Notes: generated from the letters alone by a model not told the origin. A stretch of 64,000 nt of DNA from Burkholderiales bacterium (GCA_016790635.1 JAEUOR010000035.1:1-64000), one strand, 5' to 3'. Numbered from the stretch's first letter, positions 1 through 9,222 are shown. Translations and numbers: made by a program.

Positions 1-95
1 TCAGGCTCGGACGCGGTACCGGCGCCGTCAGGCCGGATCGCCCGCGGGCGTAGCCGCGTTTGCTGCGATCATTTGTCCCGCGCCGGACGGCACGC

Positions 96-126
96 AAAAA
101 AAAGCCCAGCCGGTCAAGGCTGGGCT
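96..126 (-). terminator. Intrinsic terminator of the tRNA-Ala unit
   Basis: On the minus strand a perfect 9-bp stem (AGCCCAGCC paired with GGCTGGGCT, 6-base loop, 103-126) is followed by a run of eight T (96-103). It lies 10 bases beyond the 3' end of tRNA-Ala and ends that transcript. The 95 bases to its left show nothing I can name. Confidence 0.9.
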
Positions 127-135
127 GCGAATGAG

Positions 136-211
<76 letters not shown>

Positions 212-224
212 AACAACGTCACCG

Positions 225-233
225 AGTTTAGCA
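225..233 (-). promoter_or_regulatory. Extended -10 promoter for tRNA-Ala
   Basis: On the minus strand TGC-TAAACT forms an extended -10 element. Initiation about 7 bases downstream would leave only a few bases of leader before the tRNA at 211, which suits a tRNA gene. No convincing -35 hexamer is visible, so the call rests on the -10 and its position. Confidence 0.42.
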
Positions 234-266
234 AAGTTCGGTGGCGAATTCGCTTGCAGCGCGCCT

Positions 267-623
267 TCAGGGTGCGATGTGGCGTGCCATCGCGTCGATC
301 ACCGCAGGCACTTCACCCAGGGGCGCAGTCAGCCGGATCGATGTGCCTGGGTGGCGCGCGCGGGCGGCTGCGACGAGTTCAGGGACGTCACGCTTGAGGT
401 GGCCACCCTGGGCCATGAAGGCCGGGACGATGGTGATGTTGCCCGCCCCGGCCAACGCCAGCGATTCCACGGCGTCGGCCAGCGTGGGCGTCATGAATTC
501 AAGGTACGCCAGGCGCACCAGCGTGCCTGGCCGGCGTACACGCACCGCGTCGCACAGTGTCTCGAACGGGCGCGCCCATTCCGGGTCGCGTGCGCCGTGG
601 GCAAAGACAATGATCGCTTCCAT
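267..623 (-). CDS. cbiX: Short CbiX-type sirohydrochlorin chelatase family protein
   Basis: 118 residues beginning MEAIIVFAHGARDPEW. This is the single-domain short form of the CbiX/SirB class II chelatase family, which inserts cobalt or iron into sirohydrochlorin. Two histidines expected to bind the tetrapyrrole and metal are visible: H9 in FAHGARDP and H75 in AQGGHLKRD. The start is fixed by a TGATG overlap with the upstream rng stop codon, so translation is probably coupled. The substrate metal cannot be told from sequence. No other cobalamin or siroheme gene is nearby, so a more general role remains possible. Confidence 0.82.
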   Translation of the reverse strand: MEAIIVFAHGARDPEWARPFETLCDAVRVRRPGTLVRLAYLEFMTPTLADAVESLALAGAGNITIVPAFMAQGGHLKRDVPELVAAARARHPGTSIRLTAPLGEVPAVIDAMARHIAP

Positions 624-2089
624 CACATGAGGATGATGTCGTACTGCTCCTGCGAATAGGCGGTCTCGACCGCCAGCGAGACCGGCTTGCCGATGAAGTC
701 CGACAACATGGCCAGCGACTGCGACTCTTCCTCGAGGAACATGTCGATGACGGCCTGCGAGCCCAGGATGCGGAATTCGCGCGGGTTGAACTGGCGTGCT
801 TCGCGCGTGATCTCGCGCAGGATTTCGTAACAGACCGTGCGCGCGGTCTTGAGTTCGCCGCGACCGTGGCACACCGGGCAGGGCTCGCACAGCACGTGTG
901 CCAGGGACTCGCGGGTGCGCTTGCGCGTGACTTCGATCAGCCCCAGGCCGGAGAAGCCGGAGGCACCTACGCGCGTGCGGTCGCGCGCCAGGGCCTTCCC
1001 GAGTTCGGCGAGCACAGCCTCCTTGTGCTCGTCGTTGCCCATGTCGATGAAGTCGATGATGATGATGCCGCCCAGGTTGCGCAGCCGCAGCTGGCGCGCG
1101 ATCGACTGCGCCGCCTCCAGGTTGGTCTTGAAGATGGTGTCGTCGAAATTGCGCCCGCCGACGAAGCCGCCGGTATTGACATCGACCGTCGTCATGGCCT
1201 CGGTCTGGTCGATGATGAGGTAGCCGCCAGACTTCAGGTCGACGCGCCTCTCCAGCGCCTTCTGGATCTCGGCCTCGACGCCGAACAGGTCGAACAGCGG
1301 GCGTTCGCCCGCGTAATGCATGATGCGCGACACGACGTTGGGTGTGTAATCGCGCGCGAACTCGCCCAGCGCCACGAAGTTCTCGCGCGAATCGACCTGC
1401 ACGCTGGTGGTCTCCGCGCTGACCAGGTCGCGCAGGGCGCGCTTGGCGAGAGCCAGGTCCTGGTAGAGCATCGCCGGCGCCTGGGTCACCTGGGCACGCG
1501 CCTGGATGTCGCGCCAGGTCTTGCGCAGGTACTCGATGTCGGTGCCAAGGTCCGCGTCCGAAGCCGCTTCGGCCATGGTGCGGATGATGAACCCGCCTTT
1601 TTCACCTTCCGGCATCAGGTGCTGTACCCGGTCGCGCAAAAGCGTGCGCTCGGCCTCGTTCTCGATGCGCTGCGAGATGCCGATGTGCGACTCCTGCGGC
1701 AGGTAGACCAGCATGCGTCCGGCGATCGATATCTGCGTCGACAGGCGTGCACCCTTGGTGCCGATCGGGTCCTTGATCACTTGCACCAGGATGGTCTGTC
1801 CCTCGCGCAGCAGGTGCTCGATCGGCTTGGCCGCCTCGCCCGGCGCGTGGTGCGCATGGCGCACTTCCCAGATGTCGGCCACGTGCAGGAAGGCGGCACG
1901 CTCCAGCCCGATGTCGATGAACGCGGACTGCATGCCGGGCAGCACGCGCGCCACCCGCCCCAAATAGGTGTTGCCGACCAGCCCACGCGTGGCGCTGCGC
2001 TCGATGTGGATTTCCTGCACCACGCCCTGCAGCATGACCGCGACACGCGTTTCCTGCGGCGTGACGTTGATGAGGATGTCCTCGCTCAC
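623..2089 (-). CDS. rng: Ribonuclease G
   Basis: 488 residues, the usual length of RNase G, an endoribonuclease that matures the 5' end of 16S rRNA and degrades mRNA. An N-terminal S1 RNA-binding domain is followed by the RNase E/G catalytic region. The metal-binding aspartates are seen in TTVDVNTGGFVG and IIIIDFIDM. The zinc-link motif CEPCPVCHGRG lies near the C terminus. It lacks the long C-terminal scaffold of RNase E. I chose the GTG start at 2089 because VSEDILINVTPQETRVAV is the conserved N terminus. The longer frame upstream runs back into the amidohydrolase gene. It sits 16 bases after that gene and overlaps cbiX. Confidence 0.95.
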   Translation of the reverse strand: MSEDILINVTPQETRVAVMLQGVVQEIHIERSATRGLVGNTYLGRVARVLPGMQSAFIDIGLERAAFLHVADIWEVRHAHHAPGEAAKPIEHLLREGQTILVQVIKDPIGTKGARLSTQISIAGRMLVYLPQESHIGISQRIENEAERTLLRDRVQHLMPEGEKGGFIIRTMAEAASDADLGTDIEYLRKTWRDIQARAQVTQAPAMLYQDLALAKRALRDLVSAETTSVQVDSRENFVALGEFARDYTPNVVSRIMHYAGERPLFDLFGVEAEIQKALERRVDLKSGGYLIIDQTEAMTTVDVNTGGFVGGRNFDDTIFKTNLEAAQSIARQLRLRNLGGIIIIDFIDMGNDEHKEAVLAELGKALARDRTRVGASGFSGLGLIEVTRKRTRESLAHVLCEPCPVCHGRGELKTARTVCYEILREITREARQFNPREFRILGSQAVIDMFLEEESQSLAMLSDFIGKPVSLAVETAYSQEQYDIILM

Positions 2090-2105
2090 GTTTGCTGCCG
2101 ACGGT

Positions 2106-3782
2106 TCAGGCGGAAAAATCACGCAGCAGGCGGCCCGGGCGGACCCCGCCGATCGCGCCATCGGCACCAGCGACGCGCGTGCCGTTGACCCATACCCCAT
2201 GCACACCGATGGCATCGGTGTGCAGGCGCGGCGCGCCGCCCGGCAGGTCATGCACGCGACGCTTGCCGCCGCGCCCGACCGTCGCCGGGTCGAACAAGAG
2301 CAGGTCAGCCGCAGCGCCTGGTGCGATACGACCACGATCGCGCATGCCGAACAGTTGTGCGTTGGCGTGGGTGAGGCGTCGCACTGCCTCCTCGATGGTC
2401 AGCGCGCCACGGTCACGCGCCCAGTGACCGAGGAGATGCAGGCCAAAGGCCGCGTCATTGAAGAACGTCAGGTGGGCGCCCGCATCCGACAGACTCACCA
2501 GCGAGTGCGGATGCCTGAGCATGCGCGCGACCGCCGCCTCGTCCGAATTGAGGAGGGTGGCGGTGAAGACCGTGTCGAGGTTCTCCGCCAACGCAAGGTC
2601 GAACATCAGGTCGAGGGGATCGCGGCCCGCCTCGCGGGCGAGTTCGCCGATCGAACGCTGCTCCAGTGCGGCGTGTGCCGGGTCGGCCACTTCCACTACC
2701 TGCACCTGGTCCCATTCGCCGTTGAAGAGGCGGAATACCGCGGGGGCGGAAAGTTCGGCCCGCATCGCGTCGCGAAAGGACTGTTCCTTGATCTTGGCCT
2801 TGAACGCGGCGGGTTCCAGGCCCAGTGCAGGCTTCCAGGACTGCAAACCCTCGACCGGGTAGGGCGAGTGCAACGTGAAGTCCATTGTCAACGGGCAGCA
2901 GGAGACCGCCCCCAGCAGCCGTCGCCCGCGCGCAGCGGCTTCGCCGATGCGGTCCAATTCGCGAAACACGCCCTCGGGATTGGTCTTGTTGTGCAGCAGG
3001 GCGGCGATGACGACCGGCCGGCCCGAGGCTTCAGCCAGTTCTTCAAGGAAGTCGATCGATGTGTGCCCGCCCTTGGTCAGCATGAAGACGCCACGCCCGG
3101 CTTCGCGCAGGCAATCGACCAGGGCACGCAGCTCGTTGTCGTCGGCCAGGCGCGAGGGCATGGGCACGCCACCCGCGCCGTTGTGGGCCGGCGAAGTGCT
3201 GGTGGCGAAGCCCGCGGCCCCGGCCGCCATGGCTTCGCGCAGAAGATCGCGCATGCGCGCGACCTCGGCGGGAGTGGCGGCGCGCCGCGTGGCAGCCTCG
3301 CCCATGACCCAGGTGCGTAGCGACGAGTGACCGGCAAACGTGGCAACGTTGACGGCCAGCCCCGGACGCTCGATCGCGTCGAGGTAATCGGGGATCGACT
3401 CGAAGTCCCAGCGGATGCCGCGGCGCAGGACATCGAGCGACATGCCTTCGACCTGGGTCAGGTTGCGCATGACCAGTTCGCGGTCGGCCGGTCGGCAGGG
3501 GGCGATGGTGAAGCCGCAATTGCCGATCACCGCTGTGGTGATGCCGAGCGCAGGCGACGGTGCGATGCCGGCATCCCAGGTGATCTGCGCGTCGTAGTGC
3601 GTGTGGTTGTCGATGATCCCCGGCATCACTGCGAGGCCGTCCGCATCGACGCTTTCGCGGGCCGGACCCAGGTCTCGTCCCAGCGCGGCGATGCGGCCGG
3701 CGGCCACCGCTACGTCGGCGTTGATGGGCGGATTGCCAAGTCCGTCGTAGACGGTCGCAGCGCGAATGACGAGATCATGCAT
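2106..3782 (-). CDS. Amidohydrolase of the D-aminoacylase family
   Basis: 558 residues. The protein begins MHDLVIRAATVYDGLG and carries the metal-binding HxH motif in GIIDNHTHYDAQ (H60, H62), the family cysteine in AVIGNCGF (C89) and an acidic motif in SLSDAGAHLTFF. These features place it with N-acyl-D-amino-acid deacylases and their relatives, metal-dependent hydrolases that release D-amino acids from N-acyl forms. The exact substrate is unknown because the family is broad and often misannotated. It is the first gene of a minus-strand group with rng and cbiX and is divergent from uvrD. The start ATG matches the usual N terminus. Confidence 0.8.
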   Translation of the reverse strand: MHDLVIRAATVYDGLGNPPINADVAVAAGRIAALGRDLGPARESVDADGLAVMPGIIDNHTHYDAQITWDAGIAPSPALGITTAVIGNCGFTIAPCRPADRELVMRNLTQVEGMSLDVLRRGIRWDFESIPDYLDAIERPGLAVNVATFAGHSSLRTWVMGEAATRRAATPAEVARMRDLLREAMAAGAAGFATSTSPAHNGAGGVPMPSRLADDNELRALVDCLREAGRGVFMLTKGGHTSIDFLEELAEASGRPVVIAALLHNKTNPEGVFRELDRIGEAAARGRRLLGAVSCCPLTMDFTLHSPYPVEGLQSWKPALGLEPAAFKAKIKEQSFRDAMRAELSAPAVFRLFNGEWDQVQVVEVADPAHAALEQRSIGELAREAGRDPLDLMFDLALAENLDTVFTATLLNSDEAAVARMLRHPHSLVSLSDAGAHLTFFNDAAFGLHLLGHWARDRGALTIEEAVRRLTHANAQLFGMRDRGRIAPGAAADLLLFDPATVGRGGKRRVHDLPGGAPRLHTDAIGVHGVWVNGTRVAGADGAIGGVRPGRLLRDFSA

Positions 3783-3784
3783 GG

Positions 3785-3814
3785 TTGGTTCCGGCAGGGG
3801 CGCGCGTCTATAAT
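3785..3814 (+). promoter_or_regulatory. Sigma-70 type promoter upstream of uvrD
   Basis: TTGGTT (3785-3790) and a perfect TATAAT (3809-3814) are separated by 18 bases on the plus strand. Initiation would occur near 3821, leaving a leader of about 90 bases before uvrD at 3910. The -35 overlaps the first codon of the divergent amidohydrolase gene. Confidence 0.55.
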
Positions 3815-3909
3815 CCGCGCGCCGCGATGAAGGCGGCTTCGTTTCAGCAAGGCGGTCGGTCAGTGCGACGCGCGCGTGCGAAGCGTCAAGGCATTCTACC
3901 GCCCGCATC

Positions 3910-6090
3910 ATGTCCGACCTTCTAGCCAACCTCAATCCCGAGCAGTTCCGCGCCGTCACCCTGCCGCCCCAATCGGCGCTCATCCTGGCCGGGGCAGGGT
4001 CCGGCAAGACGCGCGTCCTGACCACGCGCATCGCCTGGCTGATCCAGACCGGGCAGGCGCGCCCCAGCGGCATCCTCGCGGTGACGTTTACCAACAAGGC
4101 CGCGCGCGAGATGCTGACGCGTCTTTCGGCCATGCTTCCGATCAACCTGCGCGGCATGTGGGTCGGCACTTTTCACGGTCTCGCCAATCGTTTCCTGCGG
4201 GCGCATCATCGCGAGGCCGGGTTGCCGCAATTGTTCCAGATCCTCGACGCCGGCGATCAGCTCTCGGCGGTCAAGCGCCTCCTCAAGGCGATGAACGTCG
4301 ACGACGAGAAGTTCCCGCCCAAGAACGTGATGTGGTTCATCAATGGCGCCAAGGAGTCGGGCCAGCGGCCTCGTGACATTGCCGCCAATGATGAGCACAA
4401 CCGCCGCTTTATCGAGCTCTACGCGGCCTACGAGGCGCAGTGCCAGCGCGAGGGCGTGGTCGACTTCGCCGAACTTCTCCTGCGCACCTATGAAGTGCTG
4501 GCCAGGAACGAGGTTCTGTGCGCGCACTACCGTGAGCGCTTTGCCCATATCCTGGTCGACGAGTTCCAGGACACGAACGAACTGCAATACAAATGGCTGA
4601 AGTTGATCGGCGGCGCCGGCACGGGCAGTCCGGCCGCGATGTTCGCCGTCGGCGACGACGACCAGTCGATCTACGCCTTTCGCGGAGCGCGCGTCGGCAA
4701 CATGCTCGACTTCGAGCGCGACTTCCACGTCGATACACTCATCAAGCTCGAGCAGAACTACCGCTCGCACGGCAATATCCTCGACGCGGCCAATGCGCTC
4801 ATCAAGAACAACGGCCAGCGCCTTGGCAAGAACCTCTGGACCGAGGCCGGGCACGGTGAACCGGTGCGGGTCTACGAAGCACCGGCAGATCTGGACGAGG
4901 CGCGCTGGCTGGTCGGTGAAGTCAAGAACCTGATCCTGGAGGGTTCACGTCGCAGCGAGATCGCGGTGCTGTACCGTTCCAACGCGCAGTCGCGCGTCAT
5001 CGAGCAACTGCTTTTCGCGGATGGCATCCCCTACAAGGTCTACGGCGGCTTGCGCTTCTTCGAGCGCGCGGAGATCAAGCACGCGATCGCCTATTTGCGC
5101 CTGATGGCCAATCCCGATGACGACACCTCGTTTGCGCGCGTGGTCAATTTTCCGGCGCGCGGCATCGGCGCCCGCTCGATAGAAGCGCTCAATGACGCGG
5201 CGCGCACGCGCGACATGGCCAATCCGGCAGGCATCTCGCTGATGCGGGCGGTGCCGCTCCTGCAGGGCAAGGCCGGCGCATCATTGGGAGCCTTCGTCGG
5301 GCTGATCGACGCCATGCGCGGCGCCTGCCAGGGCCTGCCCCTGACCGAGACCATCGATCATGTGCTGGACCATTCGGGATTGCGCGCGCACTACCGCAAC
5401 GATCGCGAAGGTCGCGAGCGCCTGGAAAACCTCGACGAACTCGTCAGCGCGGCGGCCAATTTCATCGCCGAGGATGAAGACAGCCTGGCCGAGTTCCTGG
5501 CCCATGCAGCGCTCGAGGCGGGGGACAACCAGGCCGAGGCGGGCCAGGATGCCGTGCAACTGATGACGGTGCATTCGGCCAAGGGTCTCGAGTTCGACCA
5601 GGTCTTCATCACCGGCCTGGAGGACGGCCTGTTTCCGCACGAGAACTCGATCCTGGAGAAGGACGGCCTCGACGAGGAGCGGCGGCTGATGTATGTGGCC
5701 ATCACGCGCGCGCGCCGGCGCCTGTATCTTTCATTCGCACAAACCCGCATGCTGCACGGGCAGACGCGCTACAGCCTGAAGTCGCGCTTTCTCGATGAAC
5801 TTCCGGAGTCGCTGCTCAAGTGGCTGACGCCACGCATCTCGGCCGCGCGCGGCAACCTCTGGCAAGGCGACGACGACTTCGCGCCCGCCGCGCGCCCGGC
5901 CTGGGCCAAGGCCGCGGCAGCCGCCGACAGCGGATACCGCATCGGTCAGAATGTCCGGCACGCCAAGTTCGGTGCCGGCGTCATCGTCGGCGCCGAAGGC
6001 AACGGACAGGACGCGCGCGTGCAGGTGAACTTCGGCCGCGCCGGAGTGAAGTGGCTGGCGCTGGCCTATGCCAAGCTGGAGAATGCGTGA
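3910..6090 (+). CDS. uvrD: DNA helicase II, UvrD
   Basis: 726 residues, a superfamily 1A 3'-5' DNA helicase used in nucleotide excision repair and mismatch repair. Walker A is at residues 28-34 (GAGSGKT) after a Q motif near FRAV. Walker B is in VDEFQDTN, motif III in GDDDQSIYAFRGA, motif V in TVHSAKGLEFDQVF and motif VI in YVAITRARRRLYL. The C-terminal domain (IGQNVRHAKFGAGVI) is the UvrD-type RNA polymerase-binding module, which separates it from Rep. A hydrolase gene follows within 5 bases. Confidence 0.96.
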   Translation: MSDLLANLNPEQFRAVTLPPQSALILAGAGSGKTRVLTTRIAWLIQTGQARPSGILAVTFTNKAAREMLTRLSAMLPINLRGMWVGTFHGLANRFLRAHHREAGLPQLFQILDAGDQLSAVKRLLKAMNVDDEKFPPKNVMWFINGAKESGQRPRDIAANDEHNRRFIELYAAYEAQCQREGVVDFAELLLRTYEVLARNEVLCAHYRERFAHILVDEFQDTNELQYKWLKLIGGAGTGSPAAMFAVGDDDQSIYAFRGARVGNMLDFERDFHVDTLIKLEQNYRSHGNILDAANALIKNNGQRLGKNLWTEAGHGEPVRVYEAPADLDEARWLVGEVKNLILEGSRRSEIAVLYRSNAQSRVIEQLLFADGIPYKVYGGLRFFERAEIKHAIAYLRLMANPDDDTSFARVVNFPARGIGARSIEALNDAARTRDMANPAGISLMRAVPLLQGKAGASLGAFVGLIDAMRGACQGLPLTETIDHVLDHSGLRAHYRNDREGRERLENLDELVSAAANFIAEDEDSLAEFLAHAALEAGDNQAEAGQDAVQLMTVHSAKGLEFDQVFITGLEDGLFPHENSILEKDGLDEERRLMYVAITRARRRLYLSFAQTRMLHGQTRYSLKSRFLDELPESLLKWLTPRISAARGNLWQGDDDFAPAARPAWAKAAAAADSGYRIGQNVRHAKFGAGVIVGAEGNGQDARVQVNFGRAGVKWLALAYAKLENA

Positions 6091-6095
6091 CGAAC

Positions 6096-6995
6096 ATGGC
6101 GGCCGAAGCCGGTACAGTGCGCATCGCCTATCGGCCGCCTGCGCGTGCGTGCGATTGCCACACCCATGTGTTCGGTCCGCCGCTGCGCTATCCCTTCGAC
6201 CCGGCCCGTGCCTATACCCCGGGCGAGGCGTCGGTGGCGCAGTTGGACGACCTGCATGCGCGTCTCGGGATCGAGCGGGTCGTGGTGGTGCATCCGAGCG
6301 TCTACGGGTCGGACAACGCGGCGAGCGTCGATGCCATCGTCGCCATGAACCAGGCCAGGCCGGGGCGTGCCCGAGGGGTGGCGGTGATCGATCCGCAGAT
6401 TGGCGATGCGGCACTGGCCGCGCTGCATGCGGCCGGCGTGCGCGGTGTTCGCCTGAACCTGCTCACCACGGGAGTTCGCGATCCGCGCGTGGCGGCCGAC
6501 CTGCTGTCCCGCACGGCGAAACGCGTTGCACACCTTGGCTGGCATGTGCAGATTTTTGCTCGCCTGCCGCTCATTGCCGCGCTGCATGCCCATTTCGCCG
6601 CGCTGCCGGTCGGGCTGGTTTTTGATCACTTTGCCGGCCTGGATGCGCGCGCCGGTATGGATCAGGCGGGCCTGACCGACTTGTTGCGTCTGCTGGGCAG
6701 TGGACGGGCTTGGGTCAAGCTCTCCGCCGCGCACCGCGTGTCTGCCGCGGCCGATTGTGCAGACGTCGCCGACTATGCGCGCGCGTTCGCCGCGGTCAAT
6801 CCCGAACGCATTCTTTGGGGAAGCGATTGGCCACACCCCGGCGGTGGCCATGGTCACCCGGCCGAGATCGAGCCCTTCGATCCGATTGACGACGCTGCCG
6901 CACTGGCGCGCTTGGCCGACTGGATCGGCGGCAAAGCGCTGGACCGCGCCCTGACGGAAAACGCACAGCGCCTGTACGACTTTCCTTCGACCTAG
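6096..6995 (+). CDS. Amidohydrolase 2 family hydrolase, LigI-like
   Basis: 299 residues from ATG 6096. A GTG at 6087 overlapping the uvrD stop is better spaced from GGAGA (6078-6082) and could be the true start. It is a TIM-barrel metal-dependent hydrolase: H22 and H24 in CDCHTHVFGP and the terminal aspartate in ILWGSDWPHP. This set matches the 2-pyrone-4,6-dicarboxylate lactonase (LigI) and related dicarboxylate hydrolases of amidohydrolase family 2. The substrate is not determined and no other protocatechuate 4,5-cleavage genes are seen here. The gene's stop codon overlaps the stop of the convergent membrane protein gene (shared CTAG at 6992-6995). Confidence 0.78.
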   Translation: MAAEAGTVRIAYRPPARACDCHTHVFGPPLRYPFDPARAYTPGEASVAQLDDLHARLGIERVVVVHPSVYGSDNAASVDAIVAMNQARPGRARGVAVIDPQIGDAALAALHAAGVRGVRLNLLTTGVRDPRVAADLLSRTAKRVAHLGWHVQIFARLPLIAALHAHFAALPVGLVFDHFAGLDARAGMDQAGLTDLLRLLGSGRAWVKLSAAHRVSAAADCADVADYARAFAAVNPERILWGSDWPHPGGGHGHPAEIEPFDPIDDAAALARLADWIGGKALDRALTENAQRLYDFPST

Positions 6996-7813
6996 GGCGC
7001 AGGCGGCGGATCGTCCGCCTGCCCGGCAGGCGCGCCTTCCGGCGCGTCTTCCTGGGCTGCAAAAATGGCTACGTAGCTCGAATAGAACGAGCAAATCATC
7101 GCGCACATCACCGCCAGCATGTACGGCATGATGATGAGCGCCACCAGCGAGGCCCCGCTGCCCTGGCGCGGCAGCAGCGCGCCTGCGATAAGGCCGATGA
7201 TCATCGGCACCACGAGCGCAAACAGGACCCAGCCCAGTCCGTAGACCATGAATGGCTTGAGGTTGCGCCAGCCGGCGAAGAAACTGAAAAACAATGCCTT
7301 CTGCGGCGACATGCCCTCCCACAACGTCAAAGCCGGTGCGAACCAGAACGCCAGCATGACCGGCGCATAGACGATGATGCCCAACAGCGCTGACATCTGC
7401 AGTTCGGGGATCGACTGGCGCGAGACCTTGGCACCGAGCAGCATGATGCGGAACAGGGCGCCGCCGTCGGCCAGCGCGACCACGGTCAAGACGAGCGTCA
7501 ACGCACCCAGATAAAGCGCGCCCAGCACCAGCTGGGGACGTGTATTGGTCTTGAGCGGCGAGAGCAGCTGCGCGGGCAGGGGCGGGGTCTTTTCCTGCAC
7601 GGCGCGGCATGCGACCATGAAACCCGCCGCCAGCCCCGGGATCAGCGCCGTGCCCAGCAGCGGCCCGACGAGTGGAATGGCACCGGCCAGTAGCAGCACG
7701 AGCCAGTAGAAGAGCAGCAACAGCAGCCAGAGCGCCGGGTGGGCACGAAAAAGCGAGAAGCCGTGCAGGATCCACAGCCAGCCATGCGCAGCAGGAAGGG
7801 TGCGGACATGCAT
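6992..7813 (-). CDS. BPSS1780-type integral membrane protein
   Basis: 273 residues with several hydrophobic segments. Examples are ALWLLLLLFYWLVLLLAG near residue 30, LGALYLGALTLVLTVVAL near 105 and WVLFALVVPMIIGLIAGAL near 205, ending in an acidic proline-rich tail. It resembles the BPSS1780 membrane protein family, common in betaproteobacteria and of unknown function. It is the last gene of a minus-strand group with LOG, DUF2782 and thrB, 34 bases after thrB. No catalytic motif is visible. A structural or transport-related role would be guesswork. Confidence 0.75.
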   Translation of the reverse strand: MHVRTLPAAHGWLWILHGFSLFRAHPALWLLLLLFYWLVLLLAGAIPLVGPLLGTALIPGLAAGFMVACRAVQEKTPPLPAQLLSPLKTNTRPQLVLGALYLGALTLVLTVVALADGGALFRIMLLGAKVSRQSIPELQMSALLGIIVYAPVMLAFWFAPALTLWEGMSPQKALFFSFFAGWRNLKPFMVYGLGWVLFALVVPMIIGLIAGALLPRQGSGASLVALIIMPYMLAVMCAMICSFYSSYVAIFAAQEDAPEGAPAGQADDPPPAP

Positions 7814-7847
7814 GCTCGTCGATCTCCTTGCCGATGCGTCGCCGGCG

Positions 7848-8801
7848 CTACAGCCACTGCGGCGCGTCGTCCGCGCGTCGCAGGCGCAGGATGTGCCCGA
7901 AATGTTCCGGATCGTGCGGATGGACCAGCGTGCCGGCGCGTGGTAGGTGCATGTCGTAGAGGCGCGACAACCAGAAGCGCAGCGCGGCGGCGCGCAGAAT
8001 GACCGGCCAGGCGGGAGCCTCTTCAGCATCGAATTGCCGCTCCGCATGATATGCCGCCAGAAACGCACGGGTCATCCCGGCATCGAGCCGGCCAGTCGAA
8101 GAAGGGGAACGCTCGATGCACCAGTCATTCACACAGACCGCGACGTCGAAAAGCAGGCAGTCCCATCCGGCAAAGTAGAAATCGATCAGGCCGCCAAGCT
8201 TGTCGCCGTCGAAGAGGACGTTGTCACGAAAGAGGTCGGCGTGAATGGGGCCGCGCGGCAGTCGATCAAATCGGTGCTGCGTCTGGAATTCCATCTCGTC
8301 AGCCAGCATCGCGGCGTCGGCGCGGCCTAGAAACGGCAACACCTGTGGCGCCGTGACCGCCCACCAGTGCGGACCGCGCGGGTTGTCCTGACGCGGGCCG
8401 AAATCGGTGCCGGCCAAGTGCATGCGCGCCAGCATTCGCCCCACCTGGATGATTTGGGGCGCTTCCGGAGCCATGTTCGAGCGGCCCGGCAGCCTGCGCA
8501 CTATCGCGGCCGGTTTGCCCTTGAGCGAGCTGAAGGTTCGGCCGGCGCGGTCGCGTACCGGCCCGGGACAAGGGATGCCGCGTGCACTCAGGTGCTCCGT
8601 CAGGTCGAGATAAAAGGGCAACTCCGCGGCCGAAAGCTTCTCGAAGACGGTCAGAACGAACTCGCCCTCGGTGGTGGTGAGGAAAAAGTTGCTGTTCTCG
8701 ATCCCGGAGGCGATGCCATCCAGCGAAACGCATTCGCCGACCTCGAAACCGGCTAGCCACGGAGCAAGGTCGCGCGGGCCGACCGGGGTGAATACGGCCA
8801 T
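7848..8801 (-). CDS. thrB: Homoserine kinase (APH-fold type)
   Basis: 317 residues. This is the aminoglycoside-phosphotransferase-like homoserine kinase, which phosphorylates L-homoserine on the route to threonine. It is distinct from the GHMP-type ThrB of enterics. The N terminus MAVFTPVGPRDLAPWL is typical. The catalytic loop is HADLFRDNVLF (general base aspartate in HAD) and the metal-binding aspartate is in GLIDFYFAGWD. It sits 24 bases after the DUF2782 gene, an arrangement often seen next to polA in betaproteobacteria. Confidence 0.93.
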   Translation of the reverse strand: MAVFTPVGPRDLAPWLAGFEVGECVSLDGIASGIENSNFFLTTTEGEFVLTVFEKLSAAELPFYLDLTEHLSARGIPCPGPVRDRAGRTFSSLKGKPAAIVRRLPGRSNMAPEAPQIIQVGRMLARMHLAGTDFGPRQDNPRGPHWWAVTAPQVLPFLGRADAAMLADEMEFQTQHRFDRLPRGPIHADLFRDNVLFDGDKLGGLIDFYFAGWDCLLFDVAVCVNDWCIERSPSSTGRLDAGMTRAFLAAYHAERQFDAEEAPAWPVILRAAALRFWLSRLYDMHLPRAGTLVHPHDPEHFGHILRLRRADDAPQWL

Positions 8802-8825
8802 CTTCGCCTGGGCCTGCCGCTTGCC

Positions 8826-9200
8826 CTAGAACGTGCCGATCACCCACATGGGCACGCTCAGGTTGTGCGCGTCGGCCGGTCCGGAGGTCGGAGGCGCGAA
8901 CTGGCCGTCGCCCTTCTGGTCGATGAGAACGTAGGGGACTCCCCCGGGTGGGGTGACCCGCACCATGTAGAGCCGTCCGCGGATACGGAACTCCTCGACC
9001 TTTTCGCGTCCGCGCTGGATGATCGTCACCGAAGGCTCGGTCGCCGGGTCGATGTTCATGCGCGGCGGTGGCGGCACATCCGGCAGCGGTTCAAGTCGCT
9101 GCGCGGGCTGCGCCACGGCCAGCGAAACAACCGAGGCCGCGCCGAGTGCAAGGATGCGGGAGAACGCGGAACGGAAGATCAGCGGCGGCACGGTTTTCAT
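8826..9200 (-). CDS. DUF2782 small secreted protein
   Basis: 124 residues with an N-terminal signal peptide (hydrophobic ILALGAASVVSLAVAQ, likely cleaved near AVA-Q), a proline-rich stretch, then a compact domain with VEEFRIRGRLYMVRVTPPGG and VLIDQKGDG. It matches DUF2782, a family with no assigned function that usually lies between polA and thrB in betaproteobacteria, as here. It is predicted to be periplasmic. The start codon lies only about 8 bases from an extended -10 element, so its own transcript might be almost leaderless. Confidence 0.83.
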   Translation of the reverse strand: MKTVPPLIFRSAFSRILALGAASVVSLAVAQPAQRLEPLPDVPPPPRMNIDPATEPSVTIIQRGREKVEEFRIRGRLYMVRVTPPGGVPYVLIDQKGDGQFAPPTSGPADAHNLSVPMWVIGTF

Positions 9201-9207
9201 GGATCAG

Positions 9208-9216
9208 ATTGTAGCA
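9208..9216 (-). promoter_or_regulatory. Extended -10 element upstream of the DUF2782 gene
   Basis: On the minus strand TGC-TACAAT lies with its last base 8 bases from the ATG at 9200. Initiation 6 to 8 bases downstream would fall at or beside the start codon. No clear -35 is present. Confidence 0.35.
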
Positions 9217-9222
9217 AGCGTC

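Noticed and set aside
866..2188. A long open frame on the plus strand antisense to rng
   Set aside because: rng is certain from its motifs. The antisense frame is an effect of codon bias and has no recognisable domain.
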